Below are positions 5,283-6,550 of a stretch of DNA of 6,550 nucleotides, piece by piece. This stretch comes from Chloroflexota bacterium (lineage in GTDB: Bacteria; Chloroflexota; Ktedonobacteria; Ktedonobacterales; Ktedonobacteraceae): NCBI GenBank assembly GCA_021828635.1, contig JAJZEJ010000485.1, forward strand, positions 1-6,550. Reading direction: 5' to 3'. The notes beneath the pieces are model-generated. The model was not told where the DNA came from. It was given only the letters and a program-made list of their open reading frames with translations, and did no database searches. Position numbers and translations under genes: made by a program. How positions within the stretch are numbered: the first letter of the stretch is position 1; every line of letters begins with the position of its first letter.

Positions 5283-5771
5283 TCATCGCCTGCTAGATGG
5301 GCGTGGAATGGTACGCCACAAGATATCGAGCAGGGCTAACGAGCCACGGCTATCGGAGGGTGCGCGGCGCAGGCTGGCGAAGGCACTATCGGGCAGATAG
5401 GGCGTTAAGACAAGCATTGGTAGCGCCTTTCTGCTCAATTGTTCGATTTGCTGCCGCAGGCGTTGCACGAAAAACTGGTTGGATGGGCTGACATAGCCCA
5501 GCAGAAGTGCCTGGGGAATGCTGGGATGCTGCACCCACCATGTGAAAGCTTCCAGTGGAGACTCGGTATCGTAGACATGGTAGTACGCGAGCGTGAGCAG
5601 GCGCACGACCCAGACACGCCGCTCGTTGTTGGTGTCGATGAGGATGAGGAGCGGCTCGCGGGCATACGCTGGAAAGGGTTGAGTGAGCGCGTCAGCGAGC
5701 CGATCAGTGCTACGGTCGGCGCGAAAGGGAGTGGGCGATGTGGTAAACATGCTATTAATGCGGTCTGTCAT
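5283..5771 (-). CDS. Degenerate (pseudo-)receiver domain protein
   Basis: A 162-residue protein with the strand/helix order of a two-component receiver domain but without its phosphorylation chemistry. Strand 1 is LLILIDTNN (41-49), where the usual acidic pair is reduced to D46-T47. PQALLLGYVSP (86-96) aligns with PDLVLLDxxMP, but the phosphoacceptor aspartate is G92. LPMLVLTP (117-124) keeps the conserved threonine T123. The lysine of strand 5 is not found. The first 38 residues are a polar extension and the C-terminus is basic (RPSSRR). No DNA-binding or output domain is attached. ATG 5771-5769 is the likely start, but no good ribosome site precedes it, so an internal start such as M8 is possible. 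It converges on the TIR gene across a palindromic repeat and is divergent from the permease gene. It probably acts, if at all, as an unphosphorylated protein-binding module; partners are unknown. The receiver assignment rests on pattern reading, so moderate certainty. Confidence 0.68.
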   Translation of the reverse strand: MTDRINSMFTTSPTPFRADRSTDRLADALTQPFPAYAREPLLILIDTNNERRVWVVRLLTLAYYHVYDTESPLEAFTWWVQHPSIPQALLLGYVSPSNQFFVQRLRQQIEQLSRKALPMLVLTPYLPDSAFASLRRAPSDSRGSLALLDILWRTIPRPSSRR

Positions 5772-5979
5772 GGCTTTTGAAACGCAACCTGCTTCCCTAT
5801 GGTATTATGGTGATGTGGGGCAGTGCTGAGGTTTATGCATCTTCCATATTTCCCATCATGCCTATCTGGTTGCTCTGTTTATTTATTGATGATAATCACT
5901 GCAATTGCCCCTAAAAATCTGAACGTGGTAGCGGGGGGCTTCGTAACAACATCTTTTGCGGGAAAGACGGAGAATCATC
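5772..5979. other. Divergent intergenic region, receiver-like gene / permease gene
   Basis: These 208 bases hold no convincing gene. TTGCTC (5870-5875) and GATAAT (5891-5896) on the plus strand are only 15 bases apart, a poor promoter for the permease. TTGAAA at 5777 has no good -10 partner at normal spacing. On the minus strand CATAAT (5809-5804) is a possible -10 for the receiver-like gene without a clear -35. An open frame from 5823 crosses this stretch and overlaps the permease in another frame, but its sequence looks like noise. Confidence 0.4.
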
Positions 5980-6550
5980 ATGACCCTTGTAGCGCATCCT
6001 TCGCGGCGAACAGGCGAGAAGCCACCTGGCAATTCACGATCAGCATTGCCCCTTTATCCCTGGTTTCGGCACTGGCTCCTACTCACTATGACTGGCCTCG
6101 GCATGGTAGCGGCGGTGTTGTTAGTGTGCATGGTTCCGTTGCTCTCTGCAACGATGATGACGGCGGCCTTGCGTGAGACTTTGCGTGCCGCTCCTCAGAA
6201 CACCGAACTAACGCTCACCGCTTCCACTTATGGCCTTTCGACACGCAATATTACACAGCTTGTGCGAACTGTGCGTCAGCCACTTCGGCGTTTGCATTCT
6301 TATGTAGATACTGCGTCGCAAGAGACAGTAGAGACACCGCAGTTCACGATAGCTTCGCCCCCGCCGCTTGACCCTGGCGATCTGATGTCTGTCTATGGTA
6401 CCTCAATTCAGCAGGCTGCACCGCACCTGCAACTTTTGCAGGGGCGTTTGCCTAGAGCGACACCTGGTGGCACCTCGGTCGAAATTGTGGTGACGACCGA
6501 AACGGCCTCACTTTTGCATTTGCATATTGGCTCTATCATCGTGCCGAACT
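5980..6550 (+). CDS. FtsX/MacB-type ABC transporter permease, N-terminal part (runs off the right edge)
   Basis: The frame opens at ATG 5980, with GGAG (5969-5972) seven bases upstream, and is uninterrupted for 190 codons to the window edge. Residues 1-31 are polar and basic (MTLVAHPSRRTGEKPPGNSR), pointing to a cytoplasmic N-terminus. A hydrophobic segment, about residues 32-58 (HWLLLTMTGLGMVAAVLLVC), is a single membrane anchor. A large soluble extracytoplasmic region follows. Within it LQGRLPRATPGGTSVEIVVTTETASLLHLHIGSII (152-187) resembles the stretch of MacB/FtsX permeases in which a GRLP-type turn precedes a valine-rich strand and a 'hxhGs' turn (periplasmic-core-like domain). The catalytic ATPase would be a separate gene, probably beyond the right edge. 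Such permeases work in lipoprotein, peptide or drug efflux or in envelope signalling; the substrate cannot be inferred. Only the first helix and part of the outer domain are visible, so the family call is moderate while coding status is strong. Confidence 0.75.
   Translation, partial: MTLVAHPSRRTGEKPPGNSRSALPLYPWFRHWLLLTMTGLGMVAAVLLVCMVPLLSATMMTAALRETLRAAPQNTELTLTASTYGLSTRNITQLVRTVRQPLRRLHSYVDTASQETVETPQFTIASPPPLDPGDLMSVYGTSIQQAAPHLQLLQGRLPRATPGGTSVEIVVTTETASLLHLHIGSIIVPN

Noticed and set aside
5439..5780. Plus-strand open frame opposite the receiver-like gene
   Set aside because: Composition typical of an antisense shadow; the minus-strand frame shows a coherent receiver pattern.
5823..6176. 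Plus-strand open frame of 117 residues overlapping the permease start
   Set aside because: No recognisable domain, no good ribosome site, and it overlaps in another frame a permease gene with a GGAG site, a membrane helix and family-like motifs.

Overview
The window looks like a piece of a Ktedonobacteria-type genome (Chloroflexota, the Ktedonobacter lineage). The grounds are indirect: roughly balanced base composition, strong GGAGG-type ribosome sites, WXG100-type small proteins beside regulatory genes, a TIR protein fused through one membrane helix to an outer jelly-roll-like domain, a degenerate receiver protein, and many short palindromic repeats between and inside genes. This assignment is inference; no rRNA or other taxonomic marker is present.

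Layout, left to right. Positions 1-655 (minus strand) hold two small type VII secretion-like proteins. One is a WXG-like protein cut off by the window edge. The other is a complete 97-residue WXG100 protein with both the WXG turn and a C-terminal YxxxD signal. A perfect 14-bp-arm hairpin lies between them. Upstream is a candidate promoter whose -10 box sits at the centre of a CCATAAG/CTTATGG inverted repeat. Positions 804-3472 (minus) hold three consecutive genes read in the order von Willebrand A (vWA) protein, PP2C phosphatase, Ser/Thr-kinase-like protein. This is the composition of the TerY-P triad (Escherichia coli relatives: yegL, yegK, yegI). A candidate promoter lies at 3525-3553.

Divergent from the triad, positions 3736-5175 (plus) encode a 479-residue TIR-like/transmembrane/jelly-roll-like protein. 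The gene is bracketed by two members of one palindromic repeat family (3588-3670 and 5198-5280). It also contains a different, perfect 24-bp-arm palindrome in frame within its linker coding region (4155-4215). Positions 5283-5771 (minus) encode a receiver-like protein that has lost the phosphoacceptor aspartate. From 5980 to the right edge (plus) runs the start of an FtsX/MacB-type ABC transporter permease.

Working model (inference): the vWA, phosphatase and kinase proteins form a phosphorylation switch expressed as one unit. The WXG100 proteins just downstream on the same strand may be its output or a co-regulated secretion module. The TIR protein, with an outer sensing-like domain and an inner domain that keeps the acidic residue expected of NAD-cleaving TIRs, could be a separate membrane sensor/effector divergent from it. 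No gene-free stretch exceeds 300 bases; the longest are 5772-5979, 3473-3735 (between the two divergent starts) and 656-803, each described under its regulatory features.
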